A DNA stretch of 64,000 bases from Adenophora triphylla var. japonica (taxonomy: Eukaryota; Streptophyta; Magnoliopsida; Asterales; Campanulaceae): the NCBI GenBank assembly GCA_022495995.1, contig JAFEMH010002457.1, forward strand, positions 248,001-312,000. The letters are read 5' to 3'. The position numbers were made by a program, and so were the translations under genes. Below the pieces are notes generated by a model. That model made no database searches and was not told the DNA's origin. It was given only the letters and a program-made list of their open reading frames with translations. Below, piece by piece: positions 45,129-55,936 of this stretch. Position 1 is the first letter of the stretch. Each line of letters starts with the position of its first letter.

Positions 45129-45923
45129 ATGGCCAACGTGGTAATCAACAATGGTAATGACCAAGTCGTTGGAGGAGCCATCCCAGTTCAACCCAAACCC
45201 CACATCTGGTACGATGTATGTGATTGTGATGGCTGTTTGGATGATGAGTATCAAGAATGGATTAATGAGGATGCCCCTTCGAGAAAGAAGAAGAAGAGGA
45301 AGTCCACGCAACAGAAATTAAAGGAAAGATACGAAGCTGGGGACAAGAGCGTGGGAACTTTAGGGGAGCCTTCAGGCAAGTTTGACTATTACGTCAGTTA
45401 TGCCAAGGAGCCTACCAAGGAACCGGTCATCCAAAACACAGTCCAGCCTGATACCCCTGTCGTCATTGACCCTCTTGAGGCAGAGTGTTCTGAATTTGTT
45501 GCCATCGTGAAGTTCAATGAAAAGCTAGCAGATTTGGAAGCGGAATACAAAAAGCCCATAGAATACGTGGCCAATCAAGGAAGGATCAAAGTCTCTCCTG
45601 AAGAAGACTTCATCAGCATTATCCAGGCCAACCCTCCCGTTGGCTATACTGACAAAGTTGTGATATCAAAGATCAGTAAAGAGAAGATGACTTATCAACA
45701 GTGTATTGAAAAGATGAGCCAGACCCTCCAGTCAATGAGTCCGGTTTTCACAGACGAGCTTGCTGAGAGATTGCATCAGGCTACTTTAGCTCCCCTCACC
45801 ATCTTTCCAAGGTATCGGCCTACCAATGATTTCCGGCAAGTTTTTGATCAGTTTGAAGTTTCCAACTTTCTGAAGAACGCTGACAAGACTGCTACTCCCC
45901 AGGGCAAAAGCAGGAAAGAGTAA
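45129..45923 (+). CDS. Element E: Gag remnant (Cys motif, one repeated domain)
   Basis: The best start is ATG at 45129 (MANVVINNGN), with A at -3 and G at +4; an in-frame ATG also exists at 45042. The protein (265 residues) has the Cys motif WYDVCDCDGCL, a basic run RKKKKRKSTQQ, ERYEAGDKSVGTLGEPSG as in B and D, one repeated domain (DFISIIQANPPVGYTDKVV) and DQFEVSNF. There is no Gag capsid domain, knuckle or protease. The conserved Cys motif is thus fused directly to a new N-terminus. It is intact as an open frame; whether it is made or useful is unknown. Confidence 0.75.
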   Translation: MANVVINNGNDQVVGGAIPVQPKPHIWYDVCDCDGCLDDEYQEWINEDAPSRKKKKRKSTQQKLKERYEAGDKSVGTLGEPSGKFDYYVSYAKEPTKEPVIQNTVQPDTPVVIDPLEAECSEFVAIVKFNEKLADLEAEYKKPIEYVANQGRIKVSPEEDFISIIQANPPVGYTDKVVISKISKEKMTYQQCIEKMSQTLQSMSPVFTDELAERLHQATLAPLTIFPRYRPTNDFRQVFDQFEVSNFLKNADKTATPQGKSRKE

Positions 45924-45987
45924 ACCCCAGTCCAACCCGCGTCAAACACTTCGAGTCAATAAGTAGTGTAGGGTCCAGAGTCAGTAG

Positions 45988-48900
45988 GGTCAAAAGTCAG
46001 TTGAGTCAGGAATCTTTGAATTCCAGTCCTCCGAGTCATCCGAAGGCCTCACGCCTGAGGATTATGAATATGTAACCAATGTCATCTTTCCTCTTGCTTT
46101 GAATGAAATGACAGATCTTTCTGAGTATCCCCTTATTGCCAACTTAACAAATGATAAATTAACTCAAAACTTAACAACAGTTAATAATGAATCATTTGAA
46201 CAAGATGCAAACACACTAAATGAACAATACATCCAAGAAATCTTTAAGCAGGTTACAGACAAAGAGGAAAACCGGGCCTAAGTTGCCGAGGAGGTTTTGA
46301 CAAGTGTTAACTTGGGTACTGTCGAGGAACCTAAAGAGACACAGATTGGAAACTTCTTCCAGGGGGTTAAACGGGACAGAATGGTTAATCTGCTCAGAGA
46401 ATACATGGACGTGTTTGCATGGTCGTACAGGGATATGCCGAGGCTAGACTGTTCGATAGTAGAGCACAGAATCCCTCTAGCACCAGATGCTAAGCCAGTA
46501 AAGCAGAAACTGAGGAAGATCAAGCCAGAATGATCTCTGCAGGTCAAAGAAGAGATAGAGAAGCTACTGCGGGTAGGATTCATCAGAGTCATCGAATATC
46601 CGACATGGTTATCCAACATTGTGACCATAACCAAGGCCAATGGGAAGGTGCGCTGCTGTGTAGATTTTCGGGATCTGAACAAAGCCAGCCCCAAAGATGA
46701 CTACCCCTTGCCAAACATAGATATCCTGGTGGACTCCACTGCCAACTACGAAGTCAAATCTTTCGTTGATGGCTTTGCAGGCTACAACCAGATCAAGATG
46801 GCCGAGGAAGACCAAGAAAAGACAGCCTTCACCACACCGTGGGGAACGTACTGCTATACAGTGATGCCATTTGGACTTAAGAATGCCGGGGCTACTTATC
46901 AGAGGGCAGCGACCGCGCTTTTTCATGACATGATCCATAAGGAGATTGAGGTTTACGTCGACGACATGATAATCTACTCCAAAGGCAAAGACAGACAGCA
47001 TTTTGTTGACCTGCGCAAGTTCTTTGAGAGGCTGGGACAACATTCCATGAGACTAAACCCTGCCAAATGCACCTTCGGAGTGACAAGGGGAAAAGTGCTC
47101 GGGTATATGGTCACAGAGCGAGGTATCGAAGTCGACCCCCAAAAGATCAAAGTCATTATGGACATGAGGCCACCTCGAACTCAGACAGAAGTCAAAAGCT
47201 TTATGGGCAAGCTGCAGTACATCAGCCGCTTTGTCAATCAGTTGACTACTATGTGCGAGCCCATCTTCAAACTCATGAAGAAGAATGTAGACACGGAATG
47301 GACCGAGGAATTCCAGGATGCCTTTGACCAAATCAAGGCGTACTTAGTACATCCTCCGGTGCTATGCCCCCCACATAGACAGAAACCTCTTCTGCTCTAT
47401 CTCACTATCACTGATACGGCAGTTGGGGCTATGCTTGCTCAAGAAAAGAAAGACTCTTGGGTAGAGAATGACATTTACTTTGTCAGTCGGAAGCTGCAGG
47501 GAAGTGAGCTCAATTACTCAGCATGTGAAAAGACTTGTGCAGGACTGGTCTGGGTAGTCGATAAGCTGAAGCACTACATGCAAGCCCACCCGGTGAACTT
47601 GGTCTCGAAAATGGACCCCATCAAGTATATCTTCGACAAGCCTTCCCTTTCGATGCGTCTAGCAAAGTGGTCCTTCTTCTTGGCTGAGTATGACATCAAC
47701 TATGTGACGAGAAGGGCTATCAAGGGTCAAGCATTGTCAGACCACCTGGCAAACTTCCCCAGTAATGAGGACCGCGGGCCTGAACCCCAATTCCCAGATG
47801 AAGGGATCTTTGTAGTTGAGCCTGAGAGCCGATGGCAGCTTTTCTTTGACGGAGCTGTTAACAAAAGAGGAAATGGCGTAGGGATGCTACTGGTCGACCC
47901 AAAAGATGAGCACACGCCAATTGCCATCAAGTTGAACTTCCCTGCCATGAATAATGTCGCCGAGTATGAAGCCTGTCTTGCTGGTTTAGAGGCTGCCTTA
48001 GAAAGGAATGTCAAGGAGCTCGAGGTCTATGGAGACTCAGCCCTGATCATCAACCAGGTCTCCAACAAATGGAAGACTGTGGACCCTAATCTTCAGCGGT
48101 ATCATGCCTATATGGAGGAGTTGACTGGACAGTTCAGAGAAGTGACTTTCCACTACCTGACAAGGGAAAAGAACAGATTTGCAGATGCCCTAGCTACTCT
48201 AGCCTCACTTTTAGAGATCCCCGAGGGAAAGGCAATAAAACCCTTCAGAGGGGGTAGAAGAGAAGCCCCGGCTTTCTATTGTGAAGTAGACCTGGGACCT
48301 GAGCCTATCAAGGAACCGTGCTACAGTCAGATTTACCAGTTCCTCAGAGATGGAGAGTCAGCTTTCAGAGACAAAGAAGGAAGACCAAAAGAAGGTGTCA
48401 AAGCCAAGAGCTTGCAAGCCCTGAAAAGGTTGGCCTCCCATTATGTCATTTTAGGAGGTGACCTGTACAAGAAGCGGTACCAGGGACCACTCCTCCTGTG
48501 TGTCACCCAAGAAAAGGCCAGAGAGTTGATGACCGAAGTCCACAACGGTCCCTGCGGTCCTCATATGAATGCTAGAGCCCTGATGCAAGTGATCCTCAGA
48601 ATGGGTTACTATTGGATTTCCATGGAGACAGACTGTGTCCAGCACGTCCGAGCGTGCGACAAATGTCAACGGTTTGCCAACCTCAACCATCTCCCGCCTC
48701 ATGACCTGTACTGCATGACGACTCCTTGGCCGTTCGCAACTTGGGGTATTGACGTGATAGGGAAAATAGCCTCGGCAGGAAGCAATGGGCATGAATTCGT
48801 GTTAGTGGCAGTCGACTACTTCACCAAGTGGGTAGAGGCCAAGTCCTACAAGGTCCTCACTTCCAGAAAAGTGGCTCAGTTCATCAAAGAAAACATAATG

Positions 48901-49680
48901 TGCAGATATGGGGTGCCCAATGAGGTCATTTCAGATAATGGGTCGCACTTTGAAGGGGACTGCGATAGATTGCTGTCAGAATTCAGGATCACTCGCCACA
49001 AGTCGTCCCCATACAGACCTCAAACTAACGGAGCCGTGGAAGCTGCCAATAAGACGCTCGAACGGATCATCCGGAAAATGGCCACCCGTGGTCGTGATTG
49101 GCCCGAAAAGCTGCACCTGGCGCTCTGGTGCTACCGAACATCTGTCAGAACAGCCACGGGAGAAACCCCTTTTGCCCTCACTTACGGGATGGAAGCAGTG
49201 TTGCCAGTGGAGTTAGAAATCCCGTCATTAAGGGTCCTCCTGGAAAACAGTGTCAACGAGGTAGAGTGGCTATGTAGCCGGCATGATGAGTTGGCCCTGC
49301 TCGACGAAAGAAGGCTCAAGGCCATGGAACACATCCGAGCCTACCAGAGGCAAATGGCTAGAGCATTTGACAAAAAGGTCAAGGCCAGGGACATCAAAGA
49401 AGGTGACTTGGTTCTGAAAGTAAAGCCCCCTACCAGAGATAACCCCCTGGGAAAGTGGGAACCCGTTTGGATTGGCCCGTATGTGGTACAAAAGATACTA
49501 TCGGGAGGAGCCATGAAGCTTACAGACCTGGACGGCAATCCCTTTGTCCACCCAGTCAACGGCGATAAGCTCCGAAGGTACTATGTCTGGAAAAAAAAGA
49601 AAAAAAAGAGAAATAAAAAAAAAAAGAAGAAAAAAAAAAGAAAAAAAAATTTTAGTGCAAAAAGAGTAATACCCGGCTAA
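45988..49680 (+). pseudogene. pol: Element E: Pol (RT-RH-second RH-IN) with two stop codons
   Basis: One frame runs through the whole region, interrupted only by TAA at 46279-46281 (Gln in D) and TGA at 46531-46533 (Trp in D). Upstream it is bounded by TAG at 45985. RT has YVDD at 46954-46965. The first RNase H is degenerate (LLLYLTIT). The second has FFDGAVNK, AEYEA, GDSALIINQ and RFADALATL. Integrase has HNGPCGPHMN and CDKCQRF, then GIDVIGK, SDNGSHFEGD and NGAVEAANKT. The last 20 or so codons are Lys-rich read-through of an A-rich tract; the conserved end is at about 49587 (LRRYYV). Confidence 0.92.
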
Positions 49681-50220
49681 ATTTGAAAAATCCAAAAAGG
49701 GCGGTCTAGGCAAAAAAACATGGTTGTACATAAAAAAAAAAGAAAAAAATCTTAGTGCAAAAAGAGTAATACCGGCTAAATAGGCCGAAAAACCCAAAAA
49801 GGGTGGTCTAGGCAAAAACAGGCTACGTAAAAAAAAAAAAAAAAGAGGCCAAAAGACCTAATCCCGATAGTTCACCAGAATGAACTACGAAGACCTGAGC
49901 CCCTTAGTCTTTCTTGTAAAAGGGAAACGTAGGCAGCCATATATGGTTCAGTCTAAACAATAAATAATAAAGGGCAAACAAGTTTTCATAAAACGGGTCC
50001 TAAGCAATCAATGAGACATCTGAAATTTCCATGAAATGTGTCTTGATTAATTTCTAAGATCATATCTTTGTTAAATACAAGTTAAAAACTTCTTGATGAG
50101 TTCAAGCACGGTCTACTCTTGACTCTGCTAACCTGCTACAAAGATCTAAAGTACAATAAAATGCCTAATAAACTACTGTGTTTGCAAAATGACAATAAGG
50201 GAATCCTAAGAAAAGATTTA
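49681..50220. other. Region between pol and antisense gene of E
   Basis: No gene. A segment of about 97 bp starting TTAGTGCAAAAAGAGTAATA is present twice (about 49652 and 49752), with A-rich runs between. The two-hairpin ACGTAGG module is at 49882-49954. GATGAGTTCAAGCACGGTC follows at about 50096, as in B and D. Confidence 0.65.
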
Positions 50221-51724
50221 TCAGCTGTCATTCACTGAGTCTTCTTTGGTCTTCTTCCCTTTACCTCGACCTCGTTGAGTGTTCTTTCTCTTCTTCTCTA
50301 TGATGTCGGTCTCCCTCATCCCGATCTCCGGTATCCTCACTGGAGCCTCCATCAAACCTGTGTCAATAAGTGCCCTCTCAACCCGGGCACGATTCCACAC
50401 TTCCTCCCTCTGAGCCTCAGTCAAGGGAGCGACTTCAGAAAGCCTCTCATATCGAGCCTCCATATCCCTGATAAGGTCACCTGACTGGTTATGGCGACTC
50501 GCCTTAGCTTCAGTCTCCCTCAGAGTCCTACTCGAGTCGCAGTCGGCCCCCAATAAAGCCTGACGTCTCTCTCCTAGAATGACCTGAGTCGCTCCCATCT
50601 CCCTCTCGTACCAGTCCAAGTAGGCTGCAGTCAAGATGGTACTCTTCATGACTCTTGAGAATGGCCCTGGGTGGGAAAGCAGTATATGTCCAAGCCCTCG
50701 AGAAAAATAGGAAGCTGGCCGGATCCTTCATGTCCAAAGGCACCACCTCCATGGTACAGATGTCCTCCCAATCGCCCAACGGCTCGTGTAAGGCCCCGAA
50801 CTGCCTGGATACCAAGCAGGGTACGTAGAAGGATGACCAAGAAAACCCTGGAACCCTCACTGCATAGGGCTCCTAAAATGTCCTTCGGGTCTGCAACCTC
50901 CAGTGAGGTACCCACAAGCGAATGTCCGAAGTGGATAACCTAGCCATCATCAGCTCCCAGTCACTCTGGTCCTGCTGCCTAGGCGAACCTCTTTGAGAAA
51001 TCACCCAAGGGCACTGAGTCGGCAAAGACCCTGGCAAAGCCCCAAGCCTCTCCTGCAGCCATAAAGTCAACACAGCCGGACTCCCAGACCTCATAAAATG
51101 GTCTCCCCTAGCCATCCTGTCAACGCCGTGAAGGGTCTCACCCAAAATCAGTGAGACAATGTCCTTCCCAGCCCTGCAATCCCTAACCATGTCCAAGAGG
51201 CCACCATGACAAATCCCCACAGACTCGGCCGTGAACAGAGACGAGAACACACAGAGGATAAAGGCATCCATAGCCACAGTGGTCATCAACGCATCCGGAA
51301 AATCAAACTTGCCCGGGATATCAGAAAGGACAATCCTGTCCAGAGCTATCATCATCCCCTCAGCCTCTCCCAGAGATATTTGCAGAAAAGATGCCAACTT
51401 TGCCACCACCGGCACGTCTTCGATCGGAGGAATCGATATAGCCTCAATTTCTGGACCCCCAATCAAGGCTCGAAAGTCTTCATTGGTTGGGACAAGCTCG
51501 TTGTAAGAAAAGCAGTAAACGTGTCTACGGACATCCCAAAACTTTGCTCCTGCTCTTAAAAGGTCCCAATCAGGTGGGAGATCCTTCAAATGCCATAAAG
51601 ATTTGATCTTGAAGGTAGTATCGAACAGCCCCTTGTGAGATTGAAAGTTATGTCTCACCCAAGATTGAAGATCGGACAGAAAATGGTCTCTTTTCCCCTT
51701 TTGCAATCTGACGGGTTTCTCCAT
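50221..51724 (-). pseudogene. Element E: antisense DUF7745-like gene, two lesions
   Basis: Minus strand, start at 51724 (MEKPVRLQKGKRDHF), about 500 codons. Blocks are LPPDWDLLRAGAKFWDVRRH, YNELVPTNEDFRALIGG, VSLILGETLHGVDRMA and IRLWVPHWRLQ. TAG at 50873-50875 replaces the Gln seen in B. A one-base frameshift lies near 50645. The C-terminal part has a helix-prone Glu/Arg-rich stretch and ends in a basic tail (RGRGKGKKTKED) that could act in nuclear import. It is a single exon as far as seen. The domain name is from memory of plant families; function unknown. Confidence 0.72.
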
Positions 51725-52267
51725 TGCAAGATGATCAAAGTTGATGTCTTTCGGTCAGAAATATGCTCTGGGATCAGTTGGGACAAGTCTAGGGTGAAAA
51801 TGAAATGAAATGGCCAAGCCTTGATTTTATTTTAAAAAAAAAACCAGTCCAGATAGAACTGTTAGCCGCACGACTTCATTTGCCCTCAGGTCCAGACCGC
51901 ACGGCCTCATTTTCTCTCTGCAGAAAAAATCTGCAACAACCCAAGTTGCTGCCCAAAGGGAGTTTTCACCCCACTTTTCCAACAAAAACCTGTACAAAAA
52001 TATATGAAAACACCAACCATGCATTTATGTGTCATCACAAATCATTTTGGCCCAATTTCAGCCCCAATTCCAAGCAAAAAACTGCCCCGAGGTTCAAGTA
52101 ATATGCAAATTCATAAATCATAAATTAGAAAAACAAATAAAACAGTAATACATTGTTTTCGCCCCTTCGGCGCCCAAATAAAGCAAAATAAATAAATAAA
52201 TAAATAAAATGTGCATAAAACTGTTCATTGTTTGTTTCCTTCCTACTAGATCGATCCTAAGGCCCTC
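51725..52267. other. Spacer between the antisense genes of E; putative promoter with paired palindromes
   Basis: No gene. GCCGCACGAC (51865-51874) and CCGCACGGC within ACCGCACGGC (51896-51905) start 31 bp apart. The second is followed by CTCATTTTCTCTCTGCAG. They lie 141 to 182 bp upstream of the minus-strand start at 51724. A short (AAAT)n run lies at about 52185-52210. Confidence 0.65.
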
Positions 52268-54860
52268 CTAGGCTTCCGACTCCTCGTCATCGCTACTCAG
52301 CTCATAGAAGCTAGGGTCTCTCATCAAATCCTTGCTGTCACTCACGTCAGAAAGGTGGACATTCACATGCTCGTACTCGGCTAGCTGCTCCAGGATGCCG
52401 GTGTTAGGTCCCTGTCCCCGAGGCATGGTACTAGAAGAGTACTCTGAGGCTGATGAGGTGGATGCCTTGCTCCCGACGTGCCTTCTTTTGCGCACGGGCT
52501 CCTGCACGTTCACTGCAGCCTTTGAAGCGCAAGCTAGCTTCTTCACGAGGGACCGGCACACATCCTTCCATCCCCTGTTCTGCCTCACCAAGCCGTCATA
52601 AGTACGAGCTGGAACCTGAGAAAAGAAAAGAAAATCTCAGAAAAATCTCGGAATTGCAGAAAGCAAAGAAATCTGAAAAAGGGAAAAGACCCTAAAGTGT
52701 ACTCACAGTGCTGTCAGACGGCAAAGTGTACTGGGGCTCCCTCGTGTCAGGGACAGGTATCATAAACCTCTTCGGCACCCCGTTGACCACATAAGAAAGG
52801 TGAGCAGGAGGCATCGGCGGGTCAGTAGGCTCAGCTTCCCTGTACCCCTGGGCAATAGCTAGCTTCACTAGCTTCTGTGGCGTCCTCAGCTGCTGCTCCA
52901 CGAAGGTAGCATACGGGGTAGCCAAGTCAAAATACTCCTCAGCCGCCACACCTGCCTGATACCTAGCAATGTCATCCGCCGACCAATCCCTGGGCTGTAG
53001 CATCCGTGCTGGAGGATCGTGAGGAGTAATGGCGTCCAAAGGAGGGACATGGCCATGTTGCCTAGAAAAACGGTCCCCCCCAGATAAATGACATCGCATG
53101 TCAAGCCCGTCAACCACCTCCTCTGCCTAGTCGCCTCCACGGCATCCCCTAGCAGCACCTCCGGATACCTTCCCCAAGGATAAAAGTCCACCCCATCATC
53201 ACCATCCTTATTAAGGACGGGCCTCACCATCTTGCAATCAAAGGTGATCCGGGTCTTCCCGGTGAACTTGTCCCTAGCCTCGCCCCTCCAGCGAATCATA
53301 GTAGGGAAGATGGTAGGATCGCTCTGTTGGTTCCAGGGAAAGAACCAGATCACCTCACAAAACCAGACCTGCATGTTCAAAACAAAAGGGTCATTTTCTC
53401 TCATAAAGTCTCAGGACACAAAAGGAAAAGAGAAAGGAAAGAAGGTGAGAATACCTCAAGAGCAAAGGAGAAGCAGTCCATAGAAGCAGCCTTGTTTCGG
53501 CTGTACAAATCCAGAGAGAAATAAAGCTCAGCCAATCCGGCCTCACCCCAAGAGACCGTCCCAATCTCATCCTCATCCTCCAAGGAGTCCAGAAGGCATA
53601 GCATAGCCAAAGTCCCAGAATTAACAAAGATGGTGACTGACAGCATCAACCACAGAAAAGCTCTCGCAAGCTGGTGGGCAGTCACCTCGTTGGCAGCAAA
53701 TCCCTGCATGCAGTTCAGGACTGCCACCTCAACATTCCTCGTCTCCATCCCGAGTCCCTTAGGAATGAGATCAAACCCAACCAGAGCTCTGAACTCCTCA
53801 GCCGTGATATGGTCCCTCCAAGTCACAGACCTCCCGGTGAACTGCAGGCCAGTAATAGCAGTGAAGTCGGCCGGGGTCACCGTAAGCTCTCCCCAGCTGA
53901 GATGAAAGCTGTGGGTGGTGTCCCACCAGAACTCCGAAAGGGCCTGAGTCAAGACCTTGCTCTTGGAGGTCACATGAATACCTCTGCCGATAGCCTCAAC
54001 GAGCAAATCCAGGCCGGTAGCCCTCACTAGCTGCTTGGGGTTCACCCCATTTTTCTCAAATTCGGGCATCCTATCCCATAGCTTCACCGCCACCTCAGAA
54101 GGTCCCCTCGATTTGCTCTCCTGTAGGAAAGCACAAAATAAAGCGTGTCAGTCCTTCATCTCATTTCAAAAGCATGCATATATTCAAAAGTGCACATATT
54201 TTCAAAGAAAAGCAGTCATAAAAGATTTCTAGCATCTTTTGCCTAGAAAATGTGTCTTTCATCATTTGAAACACATCGTGTCAAGCACATCGCTCTCCTA
54301 AGCACAAAATTCTGATTTTCAAAATTCTTTGCACATAAGCATTAATTTTTCAAAAAATGGTATGCATGAATCCTTTTCATCGTCCAAAATCCCGTTTTCT
54401 CATTCATGATCAGAAGTTGACCTAGTTCTAGCACATGCAAGAACTCCGTCGCATTTTGGACATTATTTTTCTTACTTTATTTTCAAAAAAATGGGCCATT
54501 CTCATTATTTTTCAAATAAATTGCACATGCATATTCATTTGTGTCCTTAGCCTCATAGGTTAATCATCAAACTCCTAAAGTCATCCTAGGAAAATTCAAA
54601 AATTCCTAAAATTCGGGTCAAACCCTAAGCCAATCCAAAGTTCAATCAAAATTGTCAAAATCAAGAAAGTCAAGAATGCTTACCCCAATAGATTGAGGTT
54701 TCATGGACTTGTGCTCCCTCTTGCCTAGATAAAGCTCGAAAGGAGGCGTGTTGAAATCATATTTTTGCTCGGTTCGAACGAGCTCCCTCCGCCTCATCCT
54801 CGCGGCTTGTGACAAGACTCTTCGCGCTTGTCGGGGTACAATGTTACCCTCTTGATCCAT
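52268..54860 (-). CDS. Element E: antisense plant mobile domain (PMD) gene, four exons
   Basis: Minus strand. Exon 1 54860-54684 (MDQEGNIVPRQ, donor GGG|GTAAGC). Exon 2 54120-53455 (acceptor CCTACAG, donor GAG|GTATTC). Exon 3 53368-52707 (acceptor CATGCAG, donor ACT|GTGAGT). Exon 4 52615-52268 (acceptor TTCTCAG). All introns are phase 0 and three junctions match those of B. The predicted protein has about 617 residues, with the PMD core in exon 2 (FWWDTTHSFHLSWGELTVTP, AITGLQF, SWGEAGLAELY) and an acidic end (SSDDEESEA). The only lesion is one missing base in a run of seven C at 53075-53081 in exon 3, which could also be a sequencing error. An upstream in-frame ATG at 54941 is less likely, since B starts at the equivalent of 54860. 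Confidence 0.78.
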
Positions 54861-55249
54861 TTCGAGCACTAGAAGGTAGGGAATCGAAGAAATTTGAAAA
54901 TTTCTCTCTCTACTCTCTCTCCTCTCCTCGGCGGAAGCCACAACAATGGCGCTTTGCCCGTTTTTAAATCTGTTTTAACAATCTGGTGAAATCAGGATTG
55001 AAGCCGGGCGGCTTCTTTTTCCTCCATCTCTTGCCGGGCGGCCTCATTTTCTCTGAGCAGAAATTACATCTTTGCCCCTGGACTTTCCACTTGGGCATAT
55101 AACTCCCGTTATTTCTTAACTAGAGTAACGCTGTTTCCCAAATATATTCGTTATCTCTAAGAAGATTTAACTTTCCTCCCGAGTCGCCTCCGTTACTTCC
55201 GTTATAACGGAATAACGCTAGGTGACATCCTCCGAATTGTCAAAAACTT
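54861..55249. promoter_or_regulatory. Upstream region of antisense PMD gene of E with paired palindromes
   Basis: GCCGGGCGGC at 55003-55012 and 55033-55042 stand exactly 30 bp apart. The second is followed by CTCATTTTCTCTGAGCAG, almost the same tail as upstream of the DUF7745-like gene. They lie 143 to 182 bp before the minus-strand ATG at 54860. TTTAAAAAC on the minus strand near 54970 could be a TATA-like box. No gene. Confidence 0.65.
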
Positions 55250-55936
55250 TAGCTACCTCTATCACGGATTGAGAAATACGCTCAAGTTCTCCAAACTTTA
55301 TACCTCTATCACGGATTGAGAAGTACGCTCAAGTTCTCCAAACTTTAGCTACCTCTATCACAGATTGAGAAGTGCGCTCAAGTTCTCCAAACTTAAGCTA
55401 CCTCTATCACGGATTGTGAAGTACGCTCAAGTTCTCCAAACTTTAGCTACCTCTATCACAGATTGAGAAGTACACTCAAGTTCTCCAAACTTTAGCTAGC
55501 TCTATCACAGATTGAGAAGTACGCTCAAGTTCTCCAAACTTTAGCTAGCTCTATCACAGATTGAGAAGTACGCTCAAGTTCTCCAAACTTTAGCTAGCTC
55601 TATCACAGATTGAGAAGTACGCTCAAGTTCTCCAAACTTAAGCTACCTCTATCACAGATTGAGAAGTACGCTCAAGTTCTCCAAACTTAAGCTACCTCTA
55701 TCACAGATTGAGAAGTACGCTCAAGTTCTCCAAACTTAAGCTACCTCTATCACGGATTGAGAAGTACGCTCAAGTTCTCCAAACTTTAGCTACCTCTATC
55801 ACGGATTGAGAAGTACGCTCAAGTTCTCCAAACATAAGCTACCTCTATCACAGATAGTGAAGTACGCTCAAGTTCTCCAAACTTAAGATACCTCTATCAC
55901 AGATTGAAAAGTACGCTCAAGTTTTCCAGCTATAGC
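55250..55936. repeat. 49-bp tandem array of element E (14 copies)
   Basis: The unit contains AGCTACCTCTATCACAGATT and GAGAAGTACGCTCAAG followed by TTCTCCAAACTTT. I count 14 occurrences of AAGTT(C/T)TCC. Copies vary by few bases; the second lacks three. It lies between the antisense PMD gene and the 3' LTR, as the 34-bp array does in D, but is unrelated in sequence. Confidence 0.93.

Noticed and set aside
49588..49680. Lys-rich C-terminal tail of the E integrase.
   Set aside because: B and D end at the equivalent of about 49587. The tail is read-through of an A-rich tract and probably came from loss of the stop.
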